Positions 44,288-57,341 of a stretch of DNA of 64,000 nucleotides are shown here, one piece after another. Under the pieces are notes generated by a model. The model was given only the letters and a program-made list of their open reading frames with translations, had not been told where the DNA came from and did no database searches. Made by a program: the position numbers and the translations under genes. The first letter of the stretch is position 1; every line of letters starts with the position of its first letter. The stretch is from Solanum dulcamara (Eukaryota; Streptophyta; Magnoliopsida; Solanales; Solanaceae). The stretch lies in contig NC_077244.1 in assembly GCF_947179165.1 (NCBI RefSeq), positions 15,014,949 to 15,078,948 of the forward strand, read 5' to 3'.

Positions 44288-46133
44288 CATGGTGAGCATC
44301 ACGAGCCATGGTAGCCTCCATTCAATCCACCTCTCCAAACCTAAGTTTAAACCTGAGGATCACGATCATCACCACGACCCGTGGTGATCTTCACGGGTTG
44401 TGGTTGCCTTTCATGAAGGTGCTTGACGTAGTTTTAATAAGGGTTATTCTGGTCTTTTCCTACCTATTTCAAACTGAACCCTACACATTTAGAGATAAAA
44501 AAAATAATCCCTTATAATACCCAATAAGGTTTTCTGTCTCATTAACACTTAGTACGGTTGAGACAAGAGATTTAATATAAGCAAGAAAGCTAGGATTCAA
44601 GCTTTTCAAGTGAGATCTTTGCTTTTCGATGAGATAATATTCTTTCTAGGTATATAAGGGTAATCACAATGTTGGACTGCATTCGTCCTCATTCCCTACA
44701 TCTTCATTCAATCAATATTGAGCTTGAGTTTGAATTTTGATCTCGTTTAGTTGAGTTCTTGAGTTATTTATGTAATTCCTTAATGAGTTCCTTATACATA
44801 TGAGTAAGTTATGATAATTCTAATGATTTGAGTTCTTAAATTATTGTTCATGATTTTATTCCCATGAACCCAGTTGAGTTGATGATTTTTGTATAAATTT
44901 GCATTTACTTTGAGTTGATGAGAATGGTTTTCTATGAATTAAATGAAGTATGATTTTAAACTGAGTCTATGCTTGATTGAGTTTTGAATGAGCATTGAGA
45001 ATTGAATTTAAATGAGTTTGAGTATTGAGTTAAATGATTATTTTAAGATAGAGTTTTGAGGAGTTATGAACGAGTTTGGAATCATGTGTTAAATGAAAGT
45101 TTTGATGATTGAGATGAGATTGATTTTGATGAAAGTCCAATGAGACTAAATGAGATGATTTGATCAAATTGATCATATTGAGCATATGAGCATATTGAAT
45201 CTTTTGGAATTAGTATTGAGCACCGATTTGGGTAAGAGTAAATAACAACTCGAATCCTATAAACTATGTGGCTAGCATAGGATAGAGACTATGACTCTCT
45301 AAGTCTCAAAGCGATGGACTTTGATTGATTGTGTATCCAATGAGGTTGATCATCCCTTACCCTGGCAAAGTATTGGATAGCTGTGGCAATGACAGTACAA
45401 AGCGGTGTATCATCACTAGCTCATAAGTGATGGTTATCGATTAGAGAAACTCCCTTAAAATGAATGGTTTGATTTGATTGAATTATATGTAATTGAGTCA
45501 ATTTTCAAAACATTGCTTATTTCTTTTAAACTTGCATGCTTACTTATTTTAGAATAAGTCCTTTAAGTTGTGTTTCATAAGGCTGAGTATTGTTGATTGT
45601 ATTCTTTTCTAGCTATTTTACATACCTCTATATTCCATGTACAAACGTCATTTATCCTACATAATTTTTATGATGCAGATATAAGTGCTAGAGATCATCA
45701 ATAGGCACTCTACTGAAGATCTATTTCCTTTTTTGATAGTGGTGAGACCTCCTCTCTTTCAAAGGTATTATTTTTATTTCATTTATTATTTTAAGTAGTT
45801 CTTTTGAGGTAGCCATGGTCTTGTCTCGGCACCTTCTGGATAGTTGATAGAGGATTCGTAGACAAAGTTAGAGTTCAGATAAAATGGTCCTTTCATAGTC
45901 TGTTGTTTTAAAAACATACTTTTATTATTGAGTTTATGATATTGAGTTGCATTATACTTTGAGTATTTTAACCTTATTACTTATCTATTGATGACGATAC
46001 TTGAGTGCTTTTACCCTTAAATTGAGTCTTCCACTGAGAAATTGAATGAGTGATCCAACACAGAGGTACAGTTGGGGCAAGCAATGGTCTCTGAGTGTCG
46101 GGCACACCTAGGGTACCCTCTTAAGGCATAAAA
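44288..46133 (+). mobile_element. 5' LTR of element G, 5'-truncated
   Basis: Matches the 3' LTR (48763 onward) from about its position 250. It contains CCACGACCCGTGGTG-type palindromes (44370-44400), a donor-like TAG|GTATAT (44650) and the GATGCAGATATAAG block. The end is mutated (GGCATAAA instead of GCGTGACA), but the primer site follows at the correct spacing. Confidence 0.8.
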
Positions 46134-46137
46134 AACT

Positions 46138-46149
46138 TGGTATCAGAGT
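46138..46149 (+). other. Primer binding site, element G
   Basis: TGGTATCAGAGT, one mismatch from the initiator tRNA-Met complement. Confidence 0.85.
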
Positions 46150-46301
46150 AGAGAGTTCAGGAGTCTTAGGGTGTCTATGGACCCGTATCTAGTGGAGTCT
46201 TTTTTATGGGTGTGTTGTGCACTACACTTATAATTAGGAGGCTATAGGTCATTAGGAATTGTCTCACTTCTTCCATATTCTGAGTTTGCTGGTGATTAGG
46301 T
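46150..46301 (+). other. Element G leader remnant
   Basis: The leader is similar to 8067-8215 of element A (AGTTCAGGAGTCTTAGGGTG, then a TGTGCACTACACTTATAATTAGG stretch in parts). It is cut before gag by the family F fragment. GGTCATTAGGAAT occurs at both 46226 and 46292. Confidence 0.7.
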
Positions 46302-48066
46302 CATTAGGAATCGTCATGGAGTCATAATTTTGAAATCGCAGGGAGAAAGCATCAGAGAAGGGAAACCTAAAAGTTAAACTCTATAACACGATAAGATCAT
46401 GAAAGAAGTGAAGTATTTCCTAAAATGCCTCATAGCCTCTTATTCATAGATGTGGCATGCTTCACACTGATGAACAAGACCATGCGAGCTTATACATTGA
46501 ATCTGGTGACTCCTACATCGAGACAGGGGAGGCTACCTTGCTAGGGAATATTCCATAAGTAACTCTTTCAATAGGGTTATATGGATCCACTAGCTTTTCC
46601 ATATTGGCATATGTAAACCTATGCAAGCAACGTAGTTTGGAACTAAAGGTTACTACTAGGATTCTCTTGGGTAACTAACTATATTATCGAACTGAACCCT
46701 ACCTTAAAGTCCTCTCGGTACTTAGTCAATATTCCAACAGAACTCATAAAACATGATCATAGACATCATAAGGAAAGATAATAACTACTTATCAATCCAT
46801 CTTTATAAAACCATCATAAGAATAGGTTAGCTAACATTATCAAAGAAAAATCATAGGATTGGATCATATATCATATAACTTATGCAATGTGGGTATAGAC
46901 CTTCCATCATCACATATCTTTGATCATAAACATCTTTAGGGACTTAAATTTCCCTACCTTTAATTTTTTTTGAAATATCATAGAATCATTATTCATAAAC
47001 TTCTTTGCATGAAGCATCTTTAATTCATATCATAAAACTTTCATAGAACACAACTTGAAAATCATGATCATATCTCATAAATTATACTTAAAGTAGCATA
47101 TAGCATGAGTCATTAAAATTCAAATTAAAAACATGCATCATGATGTGAATTATACATAAATAGGCTACTATCATTGAAACATATCATAATTGAGAAGACC
47201 CATTACAACTCATTAAGTTAGGGCTTTTAATTGAAGAAATCATAAGAGAATTGAGGAGAAATTGTTGCAATTCCATGGGTGAAGGTACCCATGGATGAAG
47301 TACCAATACCTTGACCTTGATGAGCCCTAAATTATAGAAATTGAAACCCTAAACTTGATGAACCCTTTTGCATTGCTTGAGAGAGAAGAAGACCTTGAGA
47401 GAAAATTTGGGAGAGAAGGTGTTATAATTCTAGGGATTATGGAGAGAATTAGAGGGTTAAAATAATTTAGGGTAGATAATAAATAGGAATTTAAGTCACA
47501 AAACTGACCAAGTGCATTAATGAAAGCATAGGAAATGACTAAAATATTCCTAACTTAAAAGCTCAGAATTTGGTTCATGGAAGGCCCACCACGGCCCGTG
47601 AACATCATCAAAAGCTCAGAATTTGGTTCATGAAAGGCCCACCACGACCTGTGAACATCACCACGGTCCATGGTGGTGAATGTGGTCATGGCCTTGAATG
47701 TTTGGAAAAAAGGTCTGAGAAGAGTTTGCCACCACGGGACACACCACATCTTGTTAAGGGAACTACAGTCTATGGTGATCGCCCATAGTCTTGGCCTTGG
47801 AATTAGTTCTGAGGGACATAAGGAGGGGTCACCATAGAGGGCATCACGTCTCATGGTTCTCACCACGAGTAGTGGACCCTTTTTGTGGACCTCACCTTAT
47901 AGGACTAAGTTCCTGAATAACCACACGGGTGCACACCATGATCTGTGGTAGGAACCATGGCCCGTGATGGCCTTCGTAGTCATTACCTGGTGCCAAAAAG
48001 CTGAATTCTCAGGGATTTCATCATTTGATCCTCTTTTTAGGACTTCTCAACTTCCAGGGTCTTATA
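46302..48066 (-). mobile_element. Family F fragment (LTR plus leader), minus strand
   Basis: From the right: CTTATA (complement of TATAAG, ends 48066), U3 with CCACGG words, the donor region near 47310, then the LTR body to about 46480. The sequence then jumps to the family F gag leader (46302-46475, including the complement of the gag start). The LTR end and primer site are deleted between them. It separates the leader of element G from its integrase remnant. Confidence 0.8.
47557..47662 (-). repeat. Tandem 53-bp duplication in LTR U3
   Basis: AAAAGCTCAGAATTTGGTTC and the following 33 bases occur at 47557-47609 and 47610-47662 with four or fewer differences. Each unit holds a CCACGGCCCGTG-type palindrome. 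Confidence 0.88.
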
Positions 48067-48600
48067 GCTAAAGACTGCACAATATCAATAGAAGTCTTAT
48101 ATTGATGTGAGGAGAAGGTATTTGGAGTTTTTGAGGTAAATTATTTGGTGTATTTGAAAGTTTCACCCATGAAGGGAGTTATGAGATTTGGAAAGAAGGG
48201 AAAGTTGAGTCAGTGTTTTATTAGTCCATACCATATTATGAAGAGGATTGACAATGTTTCCTATGAGTTAGAGTTCCCACCAGAACTAGATGTTGTTCAT
48301 CTAGTGTTCCATATCTCTATGCTGAAGAAGTTCTTGAGAGATCCTTCACACATTGTTCCTACATAAAACATTGGGGTGAATGATAGATCCTCATATGAAG
48401 AGGTACATGTCCAGATTCTTGATCATTAGGTTCATAAATTGAGAACCAAAGAGATTGTTTTTATCAAGTTTCAATAGTTAAATCTATTTATTGAGGAAGC
48501 TACATAGGTAGCCAAGGAGTATATGAAATACAAATGCCCATATCTATTCATGTCTTCTAATGATGATATTGATGATAATATTACTTTTTCTTGTCTTTGA
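48067..48600 (+). pseudogene. pol: Element G integrase C-terminus and chromodomain remnant
   Basis: Resumes with LKTAQ-like sequence, SYIDVRRRYLEF, then an open stretch with YLKVSPMKGVMRFGKKGKLS, YHIMKRIDNVSYELEFPPEL and VFHISMLKKFLRDPSHIVPT (stop 48364-48366). After it come SSYEEVHVQILDH and a decayed chromodomain (FIEEATX) to TGA 48598-48600. Several TAA/TAG stops stand at Gln and Trp positions. Gag, protease, RT and RNase H are entirely absent. Confidence 0.8.
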
Positions 48601-48750
48601 GTTGATGTTCATTTTGATTTCGAGTATATGAGGTGTATTCTTGAGTCCGAGTATATGATTGTTTGAATGTTTGAGTATCTAGGTTCTTGATTTACATTCG
48701 TACCTTGAGTGAGTTCCTATCTTAGCCAACATTCAAGGATGAATGATCCC

Positions 48751-48762
48751 AAGGGGGGATAT
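48751..48762 (+). other. Polypurine tract, element G
   Basis: AAGGGGGGATAT immediately before the 3' LTR, preceded by GGATGAATGATCCC as in element A. Confidence 0.8.
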
Positions 48763-50055
48763 TGTAACACTCCTGAAGTTCTTAGCCTAAAGTAACTCTA
48801 AAAATCTAAGAAATTTGCACCTAATGCTAACCACGAGACCTATCACGAGCCGTACTCTGCTTCACGACTCATGGAAAGGGTCTGTGTAGGTGTTAAGGAT
48901 CAAGGGTAGAAAAGGGAAAGGTCTATAGAGGTCTCTATGTCCCGTGGTGTGTACCACAGACTGTGAAGCCATATCTGAACTTAACCCCCAAAGACACCAC
49001 GACAAGAACCACAAAACATAGTGAGAACCACGACCGATGGTGGCCTCTAAGAAATCCACCTCTCCAAACCTAAGTCTAAGCCTCAGGATCACGATCATCA
49101 CCATGACCTGTGGTGATCTTCACGGGGTGTAGTGGCCTTCTGTGAAGGTGTCCGACTCAGTTTTAATGATGGTTATTCTGGTCTTTTACCACCCTTTTCC
49201 AACTAAACCCTACATATTTAGGGACTAAAAATCATTTCCCTCTCATTAACACTTAGTACAATTGAGAGGAGATTGGAAACAAGAAACAAAGCTAGGTTCA
49301 AGATTTTCAAGCGAGACCTTTGATTTTTGATGAGATAATCTTTTTTCCACTTATGTAAGGCTAATCACAATATTGGACATAGTTCGTCCTCATGCCCTAC
49401 ATCTTCATTCAGTCAATATTGAGTTTGAGTTTAAGATTTGATCACGTTTAATTGATTTATTAAGTTATCTATGTAATTCCTTAATAAGTTCCTTATACAT
49501 ATGAGTATATTGTGAGAATTCTTATGATTTGAGTTCTTGAATTGTTGTTCATGATTTTATTCCCATGAACCCTAGTTGAGTTTATGATTTTTGTATAAAT
49601 TTGTATTTACTTTGAGTTTATGGGAAGGGTTTTTTATACATTAAATGAAGTATAATTTTAAACTGAGTCTATGCATATTTGATTGAGTTTTGAAAAAGCA
49701 TTGAGCATTGAGTTTAAATGAGTTTGAGTATTGAATTAAATTATTATTTTGAGATAGAGTTTTGAGGAGTTATGAATGAGTTTAAATGCATGTTTTAAAC
49801 TAATGATTTGATGATTTAGATGAGATTGAGTTTGATGAGAGTCCAATGAGACTAAATGAGATAATTTGATAAAATTGATTTGATTAAGTATATGAGAATA
49901 TTGAGCCTTTTGGTATTTAGAACCAATTTGGGTAAGAGTAAATAACTACTCGAACCCCATAAACTACCTAGCCTATGTAGGATAGAGGCTATGCCTCTCT
50001 AAGTCCCAAAATAATGGACTTTGATTGATTGTGGATCCAATGAGGTTGATTGTCC
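48763..50055 (+). mobile_element. 3' LTR of element G, first part
   Basis: TGTAACACTCC start. U3 is rich in CCACGA/CGTGGT words (48830-49150), and the middle runs parallel to the 5' LTR up to GAGGTTGATTGTCC, where solo LTR H is inserted with TGTCC duplicated. Continues at 53083. Confidence 0.88.
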
Positions 50056-53000
50056 TGTTACACCCCATACTCGTGAGCTCGGAATGTCTCTTGAGCTTCT
50101 TAGAAGTTACTATGGGACCCGGATAATCTACAATGCTATTAAACAACTCCAAGGAAGGAAGAATGTGATACCCCATAGTAGGGAAGGTTGGAAATAGGGT
50201 TATGAGAAGTCGGAAGGAGTTGGAGGCCAAGTAAGGAGTCGTAGGACTCGACTTAGTTACATAAGCTACTAACTTACAAGTCCTACACACTTAAGATACT
50301 TGAGTACACGTCGAGCTTAAGTAGCAAGGAGTGCATAGGCTCTTGAAGTAAGATGAGAATACGAGTTCACGAAAGAGAAATAAGGAAACGACGCGCCTAC
50401 TTGAAGCAAGTAGGTGATGCACCTACTTGGACAAGAAGGTGATGCACCTACTTAGGGTCAAGTAGGTGATGTAGCAGCTTGGGGTGGACTCCACTGCCAT
50501 ATGGCAGCATGTGATTGGCCACATGGGTTGAGGTGGCACCTTAGTAGGCTGCCATATGTCACCCTAGGGGGATGCCACATAGAACCTTCTAAAGAGGTGT
50601 ATATATATGTGTTAAGTGAATCTTAATCAAATTTCTTATCCAAATCTTCAGCTAAAAGAAAGGAAACAAATGTGAAGAACACAAGGAACAAGGCAGCCAC
50701 AGTTTTGAGAAATTAAAGGTAAGTTCTTTAATTTTCCTCCATGAATTAATTATCTACGGTGTTCCTAAACTATGTGGAGATATATATATGTATCTTACAA
50801 TGTCTACGGAACCATAACTTCATCTTTACACTTGGAACAAACAAGATAAAGTTGAAAGGAAAACTTTAGGAGCAAGAGGAGGGAGCTACGGGTTTGGCCC
50901 TTTGGAGGTGAGCCTCCGACTTTCATTTCATGAATTAATTATTTATGGTATCCCATGATTATATAAATATGTTTAATAATGAGAAATTCAAATTTAGGGC
51001 AGCGAAGAATTCATACAATAGTCTGCCTAATTTCAGTGCGTCTAGAGAAGTTCTGAGGCGCGTTTTGGCGAGTTTGGCCAATTTAGGGTAAGGTAAGACC
51101 TTTCCTTTCAATTTGGAGTTTATGATGTTTTTAAGAAGTATATTATAGGTTTTTTAAGTGTCTGGAAATGTGAAAACACCATAGAAATACTTGATGTTGA
51201 AGACAATCTAAATCGGAGGCATTATAGTTGAATAGTCGTCGAAATGAAGGGTTATGCTTGTGCTGTACTGTTGCAGGTGTGTGGGGCTGTGTTATAGGGC
51301 CTAAATGTATTATAAAATGGGTGTGTGTGCTACTGGTTTCATCCACACGACACCTCATTTCATATAATTAAACATGTTGTGAAACAAAGACTAGAGACCC
51401 TCTTTTGGTATCATAGTTTCGAGCAAGTCATTTGGAGTTTATGTTGTATATTGTTGATGTGAATTGCTTAAACATATGCTGCAGGTTGTTGTTGTTGGTT
51501 GGCTTTAGTGATTAGGAATGTAATTGGAAATTTGGATAGGGCATATTATAGGGGAGGTCCTACCCAATTTTCGTTAACGCCTTAGCTAATTAAAGAACTA
51601 GTCGAGGAGACGAACAAGGAAATAGATTCCATGAATACTAAGGTGCAACCTAAGATGCTGGAAAGTTAAGAGTGGTTGATATTCGTATTACTTTAATGTT
51701 GAATAGGTGCAAAGGACGACGAGGCGAACAGAATAAAGAGTAACTCATAAGAGGTATGTGAAGCTCTCTCTTGGCATATTTTTGACATAGGTATGTAAAG
51801 CCTATCTTTTCTCTTCCTTTTGGCATGTATTAGATGTAGGCTATGGATGATGAAAACTTCGAGGCAACTTCACTCTTAGGTTCTGAATATGACTTCAGGA
51901 CTCTTAATCACTTCTGGATGTTAAGACTTTCAAAGTAGTTAAACTCCTACTCCTCGAGTCTTCTATATGACTGTATAACGATTGATTCGACTAAGCTCTT
52001 TTTTTGTAAAAAAGGAAAGGCTCTGAGATAACCAATGCTCAGACTGCTATAAGATATTTCATACTGGTATATCTCTAAGATTTCCAAAACTCCCTTTTAC
52101 ATAGTCCTTAGTGACATTTAGAGGGTATACATTAGATACTTTCTTCCCTAATCTCCAGGGATGATTCACCTGATGACTTCATTGAGTCTCCGATAATGAT
52201 TTAAACTGTGTTTTGTTTCTCACTACTCTATTCATGTATATTGTAATACTTTTTTCATCACGCTTGGGCCAAGAATAGTAATCGTGCACCATTCACTGTA
52301 TTGTTCATCGCGCCCTTACTAGAGGGCTGAGAATAGTATAAATATATATGATGATGTATTGTAATAAGGTGGTGATAGCACTGGGGCCATGATAGTTTGA
52401 CAAATATGATTCACCGGATCCCTGATAGGGCCGGCTATATTGTAAAAATTGAGCATGCATGATTTTACTTCCCCAGGTACAGATTTCTGATTTGATATTT
52501 TATCCCCTCCTTCTCTATTTCAGATATGCCTCTAGTCGTATTGTGTTATGTTTTACATACTCAGTACATATATTGTACTGACCCCCTTTTCTTGGGGGAC
52601 TGCATTTCATGCTCGCAGGTACAGGTACAGGTTTTAGCAGTTCGTCATCTTAGGATCCCGCTCAGCTCAGCTGGAAGAGGCTTCATTATATCAAAGCCTA
52701 GTTTTGGTACTGGCCGTTGATGTATAGTTTTGTTTTATTATTCAAGGGTATGGCGGGGGCCCTGTCCCGCCATATCTTGTCATTAATATTGTTAGAGGTC
52801 TGCATACATGTATATATGAGTTGTATGTGTAAGCAGTGTTCAGCTGGGTCTACTTGAAATGTTGTAAAAGCTTATATGTATGGAAACCTCATCGGCTTAT
52901 GTGCCTTTTCATGATGTGATACAAATGAAAGAGGCTACTGGTTTATGAAAATATTATCACCCAATAGGGTTCTGTTGTATGGTATTATGTTAATTATAGT

Positions 53001-53082
53001 TTGACTTGACCACAGATGATAGACACGTATACGGGGCTTCAGATCAGACTCTAGTCGCGGCCTACGGGGTTGGGTCGTGACA
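50056..53082 (+). mobile_element. Solo LTR H (3 kb) with 5-bp target duplication
   Basis: TGTTACACC to GGGTCGTGACA, 3027 bp, flanked by TGTCC at 50051-50055 and 53083-53087, inside LTR G. It holds three near-palindromic AGGTGATGCACCT units (50407-50485), the perfect palindrome TGCCATATGGCA (50495-50506), a TATATATA box near 50600 and a consensus donor AAG|GTAAGT at 50719. No ORF of note. It is a different family from the other LTRs except for the shared U5 end. Confidence 0.92.
50407..50506 (+). repeat. Palindromic repeat cluster in LTR H U3
   Basis: Units starting CAAGTAGG or CAAGAAGG at 50407, 50432 and 50459, the first two reading GGTGATGCACCTACTT, so each can fold on itself and pair with its neighbours. 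A perfect 12-bp palindrome follows at 50495-50506. Confidence 0.8.
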
Positions 53083-53648
53083 TGTCCCTTACCCTAGCAA
53101 AGTATTGGAAGGTTGCGCCAACGACAGTGCAAAGCATTGTATCATCACTAGCTCATAAATGATTGTTGTTGTTTAGAGAAACTCCCTAAAATGAATGGTT
53201 TGATTTGATTGATTTGCATGTCATTGAGTCTATTTTCAAATCATTACTTGTTTCTTTAAACTGACATGCTTACTGAGTTGAGTCATTTCAGAGTGATTCA
53301 TTTGAGTTGAGTTACATGAGGTTGAGTCTTGTTGATTGTATTCCTTTCCAACTAATTTACATACTCATGCATTCCATGTATTGATGCCATTTGTCCTACA
53401 CCAGTTTATAATGTAGATGCAGATCATCAATAGGCGCACCGTTGAAGATCTATTCCCTTTTCTAATAGTAGTGAGACCTTCTCTCTTTCGGTGGAATCAT
53501 TTTATGTCATTCGTTATTTTGAGTAATTCTTTTGAGGTAGTAGTAGGCTTGTCTCGGCACCTTCTGTATAGTTTATAGAGGGTTCGTAGACAGAGTCAGA
53601 ATTGAGATAGAATGGTCTTTTCAGAGTCTATTTTTTAAACACATTTGT
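53083..53648 (+). mobile_element. 3' LTR of element G, second part
   Basis: Continues from the duplicated TGTCC through GCAAAGTATTGGA to TTTTTTAAACACATTTG, parallel to 45355-45920. It is then cut by LTR I. The last ~215 bp of the LTR are not found. Confidence 0.85.
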
Positions 53649-55039
53649 TGTCACAGTCCCAACTAGGGCCCGATTAGGATCCTAATGTATCCCAACCAAG
53701 ACTTTTATCATAATCATTCATGATCATTCATAAGGAAAATAAAGAAAATTATAAAAGATCAAAGATACGGAAGCAAAATCTCAATATAGAATATAAGTCT
53801 CGAATGAGAAAGAGACAACATTGACTCTCTCTATCTAACATGCCTCAACTAAATAGATGGGGATATAATACAAGTCCCTAATCTCTATGATAGCATAAGA
53901 TAAGTGAAAAAGTAAACTAACAACATGAAGTAAAATTTCTCATCCCCGAAACATGATGAATCACCAGCAAAGCTACTATAGCATGCAAAAGCCACGAGTG
54001 CGAGGAGGATGAACGTGATCGTCAGACCCTACATTATGATAAATATAGAAAAACATTATGTTTTATTACATGGAATGTACTTAGTATTGAGAACATTCAT
54101 GAACAATAAACATATGACATAGGAAATATAAATCATGGATGCAAAAATAATATCGTTAAAAACATGAGTAAAGTCATGGAAACATTAAAACATTTATTTT
54201 ATTGGTCAATTCATCAAAACATCATAATCATCATAAGAACTTACATATGTGGGAGATAACCATAACCAAGAATAAGACCATGAGAGCTATTAAATAGAAT
54301 CTAATGATCCCCACATCGAGAAAGGGGGAGGCTACTTGCCAAGGTAGACTCCGTCTAATATTATCATAATCATGTGATATATGTGGATCCACAAACTAAG
54401 ACATATTGGCAATCCTATTATGGCAACGTAGTTTAAGGGACTAGAGGTTGCTACTAGGGCTTAGGTCGAGCCCCCACCTCAGAGTCCACTTGGTGCTAAG
54501 TAAATCATCCCACGGAATACATATTATATCATAATCTTAAATTATGCTTGTCATAAATCATAAGTTTTTCATAATCATACTTCATAGAAACTTGTTCATA
54601 ATAATAGTTCATTATTATGTGATTCGTGTAATGTGGGTGTAGGTCTTCCATCATTATAAATCCTTTTTCATAAGAACATCATTAAGGTCTTAAGTCACCT
54701 TACTCATTAAGGATCTTAAGTCACCCTTTCATTAAATTTCTTGAAAAATCATTGAATCATCATTTAAAAATCTTTCATGACTAATTCATAAACCTTAACA
54801 ATCATTCATAAAGCTTTCACTAAATATAACTTGAAAATCATGATCATAATCTATAATTAATACTTGAAAACTAGCATATAGCATGGGTCATTGAAATTCA
54901 TCTTTAAATCATGCAATATGATATGATTTAGGCATAATTAGGCTAATAGCATTGAAAGATATCATAATTGAGAAGACCCAATACAAATCATAAAATTAGG
55001 GTTTTTTTGAATGAGAGATCATATAAGATTTTGAGAAGG
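53649..55039 (-). mobile_element. LTR fragment I (family F-like), minus strand
   Basis: TGTCACAGTCCC at the left is the complement of an LTR end. The body is the complement of a family F-like LTR, with the equivalents of the CATGTTAGATAG and AATCATATAACTC-type segments, and reaches about 55039, after which integrase sequence begins. The U3 and LTR start are missing. Confidence 0.75.
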
Positions 55040-55517
55040 AACCAACCGATAGGAGATCTACACCTCTTACCATACAAGGTCTCAAAAGAAGCCATCTCAA
55101 TGCTAGAGTGATAACTATTATTATAGGGAAATTCTATTAATGGAAAATGTTCATCCCAATTTCCTTTAAAACCCATAATGCGTGCTCTCAACATATCCTG
55201 TAGAGTTTGAATGGTACGATCTTCTTGTCCATCTGTCTCAGGGTGAAAAAGTTATACTAAGTTTTACTTGAGTACCAAGACCCTTTTGGAAAGATATCAA
55301 AAACTGAGATGTGAACTGAGTACCTCAATCTAAAATGATAGATAGTGGAACACCATGAAGCTTCACTAATTCAAATATACATCTTAGCATAATCTTCGGC
55401 ACTATAAAAAGTCTTAACCAGTAGAAAATGTGTCGACTTAGTCATTCGATCAAAAATCACCCCAACAGAATCATGTTGTCGATGAGTATGAGGCAAACCA
55501 GTAATGAAGTCACTATT
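55040..55517 (-). pseudogene. pol: Chromovirus integrase core fragment
   Basis: The minus strand begins SDFITGLPHTHRQHDS (first catalytic Asp region) and passes DRMTKSTHFLLVKTF. A frame-shifted central part follows in which the ISDRG motif is scarcely readable, and the end is MLRARIMGFKGNWDEHFPLI then [12 protein letters not shown]. Stops and at least two frameshifts. It is cut by LTR I on one side and by LTR J exactly at the MDF motif on the other. Confidence 0.8.
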
Positions 55518-57341
55518 TGTCACAGCCCAAGCCCAGGGTCTAGATGTGACACGGAGAATGAGATACCTGGAGGTACCTCACCCAAGTCTCTTAGCATTCA
55601 TTTAGCTTTTCATAGGTAATGACAATAAGCAATAGCAAAAATAAAATGAGAAACAGGACTAAGGGAGAACATCATCGAATAAGAGTCATTATTGACTTCA
55701 AAACATCATACATCTATGTCCAAATATACCTATACTAAAGACTTGGCAGGGGATGAGACATATCCCTAGTTCACCCTCATAATAAATGAAAAAATATACC
55801 TGACAAGTATTCAAAAGTCTTTACATAACAAAGCTAGAAAGGAAAGAATGTTGTTCCCAAAACATGGGAACTCACCAATAAAGTAGCCTTCAACATAAAC
55901 AACTAGCCACGTGGAGATGAATATGGAGCAACATCGGTCCCTACATGGTGCTATCATGTAGGAAAAAGAGTATACATTAATACTTTGAATGTACTAAGTA
56001 TGTAGGCATGTGTTAACATTAAAGAAACATTAGAACATTTGCATAGTATGAGATATAGTGCAATGCATGCATGATCAATCAAGTAAATAGGATTTGAAAT
56101 GTTTATTTTGTGGGAATATGACCATAACCGACATTTAAGACCTTGCGAGCTATTATATGGAATCCAACATAATCCCCTACGTTTGCATAGGGAGATTACT
56201 TATCGGGTAGAGCTCCATGAAACCTCATTCCTTTCTTTAACATTTGGGGTTAGTTGTGAATCCACTAGCCTAAGCCTATAAGGGCTCCTTTGTTGGTGCA
56301 TAGTTAATGAGACAAGGGGTTGCTACTACGATTTTCTTACTGAATCTCACCTTAATACCCCATTCGGTGCTAAGTAAATTCCCACAGAATAGTGTAACCA
56401 TAAGAACATAATTATTTAAATAACTTTAGATCATCAAAGCATCATTAGGTATAATAGCTCATTAAAACCTTTATTGATTCAAATATGTGAGAATTGTCTT
56501 TATCACATAAAGAATTTTTTATTCGTATCATCTCATCATTATTTCATTTCATAAGACTCTCTTTGATCATAGACATTTGCTTTCATTAATATTCATTTCG
56601 GAGCCAAAGTTTTCAATTCAACTTCATTGAAACATAGTGAAACTAGGTAGGTTCTATTCAATCAACTTTCAAATCATTTAAATCAATGCTAGCATGCATG
56701 AGAATAATGGAATGCATGAATTAAGATGTCTTTAAAATAACCCACCAATATACTTTAAAACTCCATTCATGCTTTCATATAAGAACCTTTGATAAATCAA
56801 CCACCTCATGAAATTTAGAGTGAATATGAACTAAAATAGATAAATAAACTTCAAGTATTCAATAATCTATGCATTTGAAATCATAATAAGAAAAACCCAT
56901 AAAATTCATCATTTGAGATTGAGTTATTAGGTTTAGAAAAATAATTGTGCTCCATGGGTGGAAGAAACCATGAATGAGACTATACCTTAGGGAATAAATC
57001 CCTAATATAGCTTGAAAAATGGAGAGTTGAAGATCATGAAGTGGAACTCGAGACTTGGAAGATAAAACCCTTGGGAGAAGTTGGGATGAAAGAATTTTTT
57101 TGTGTTTGAGTCTAAGTGTGAGAATGAGGAGTTTGGGATAGTTTAGAATCCTTAGATAGGGTCCATTTGGTCCCCAAAAAGACCACACTTTAATGTTAAA
57201 ATGCATAAAAAGACTAAAATGCCCTTTAAAAAATTGGTCGGAATTGACCCTACGAGTCCTCCTTACAACTCATAGGAACTTCTACGAGTAGTAGAGAGGA
57301 CTCGTCCTGCAGGGTTTGAGAAAGACCCTGAGGACTAACCC
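55518..57341 (-). mobile_element. LTR J, minus strand, truncated by element K
   Basis: TGTCACAGCCC (complement of the LTR end) at 55518. The body is related to LTR K, with the donor-like AAG|GTATAG on the complement near 56985. The U3 side has CTACGAGTAGTAG/GACTCGTC words (57250-57310). It stops where element K begins, so its own start lies beyond K or is lost. Confidence 0.8.

Noticed and set aside
50056..53082. Considered as a host gene region because it is long and lacks gypsy pol
   Set aside because: Flanked by a perfect 5-bp duplication with TG...CA ends inside another LTR, so it is a solo LTR.
56859..57206. 115-codon minus frame with apparent hydrophobic stretches
   Set aside because: Coincides with promoter/leader of LTR J on the same strand; no homologue in the other LTRs and no motif.
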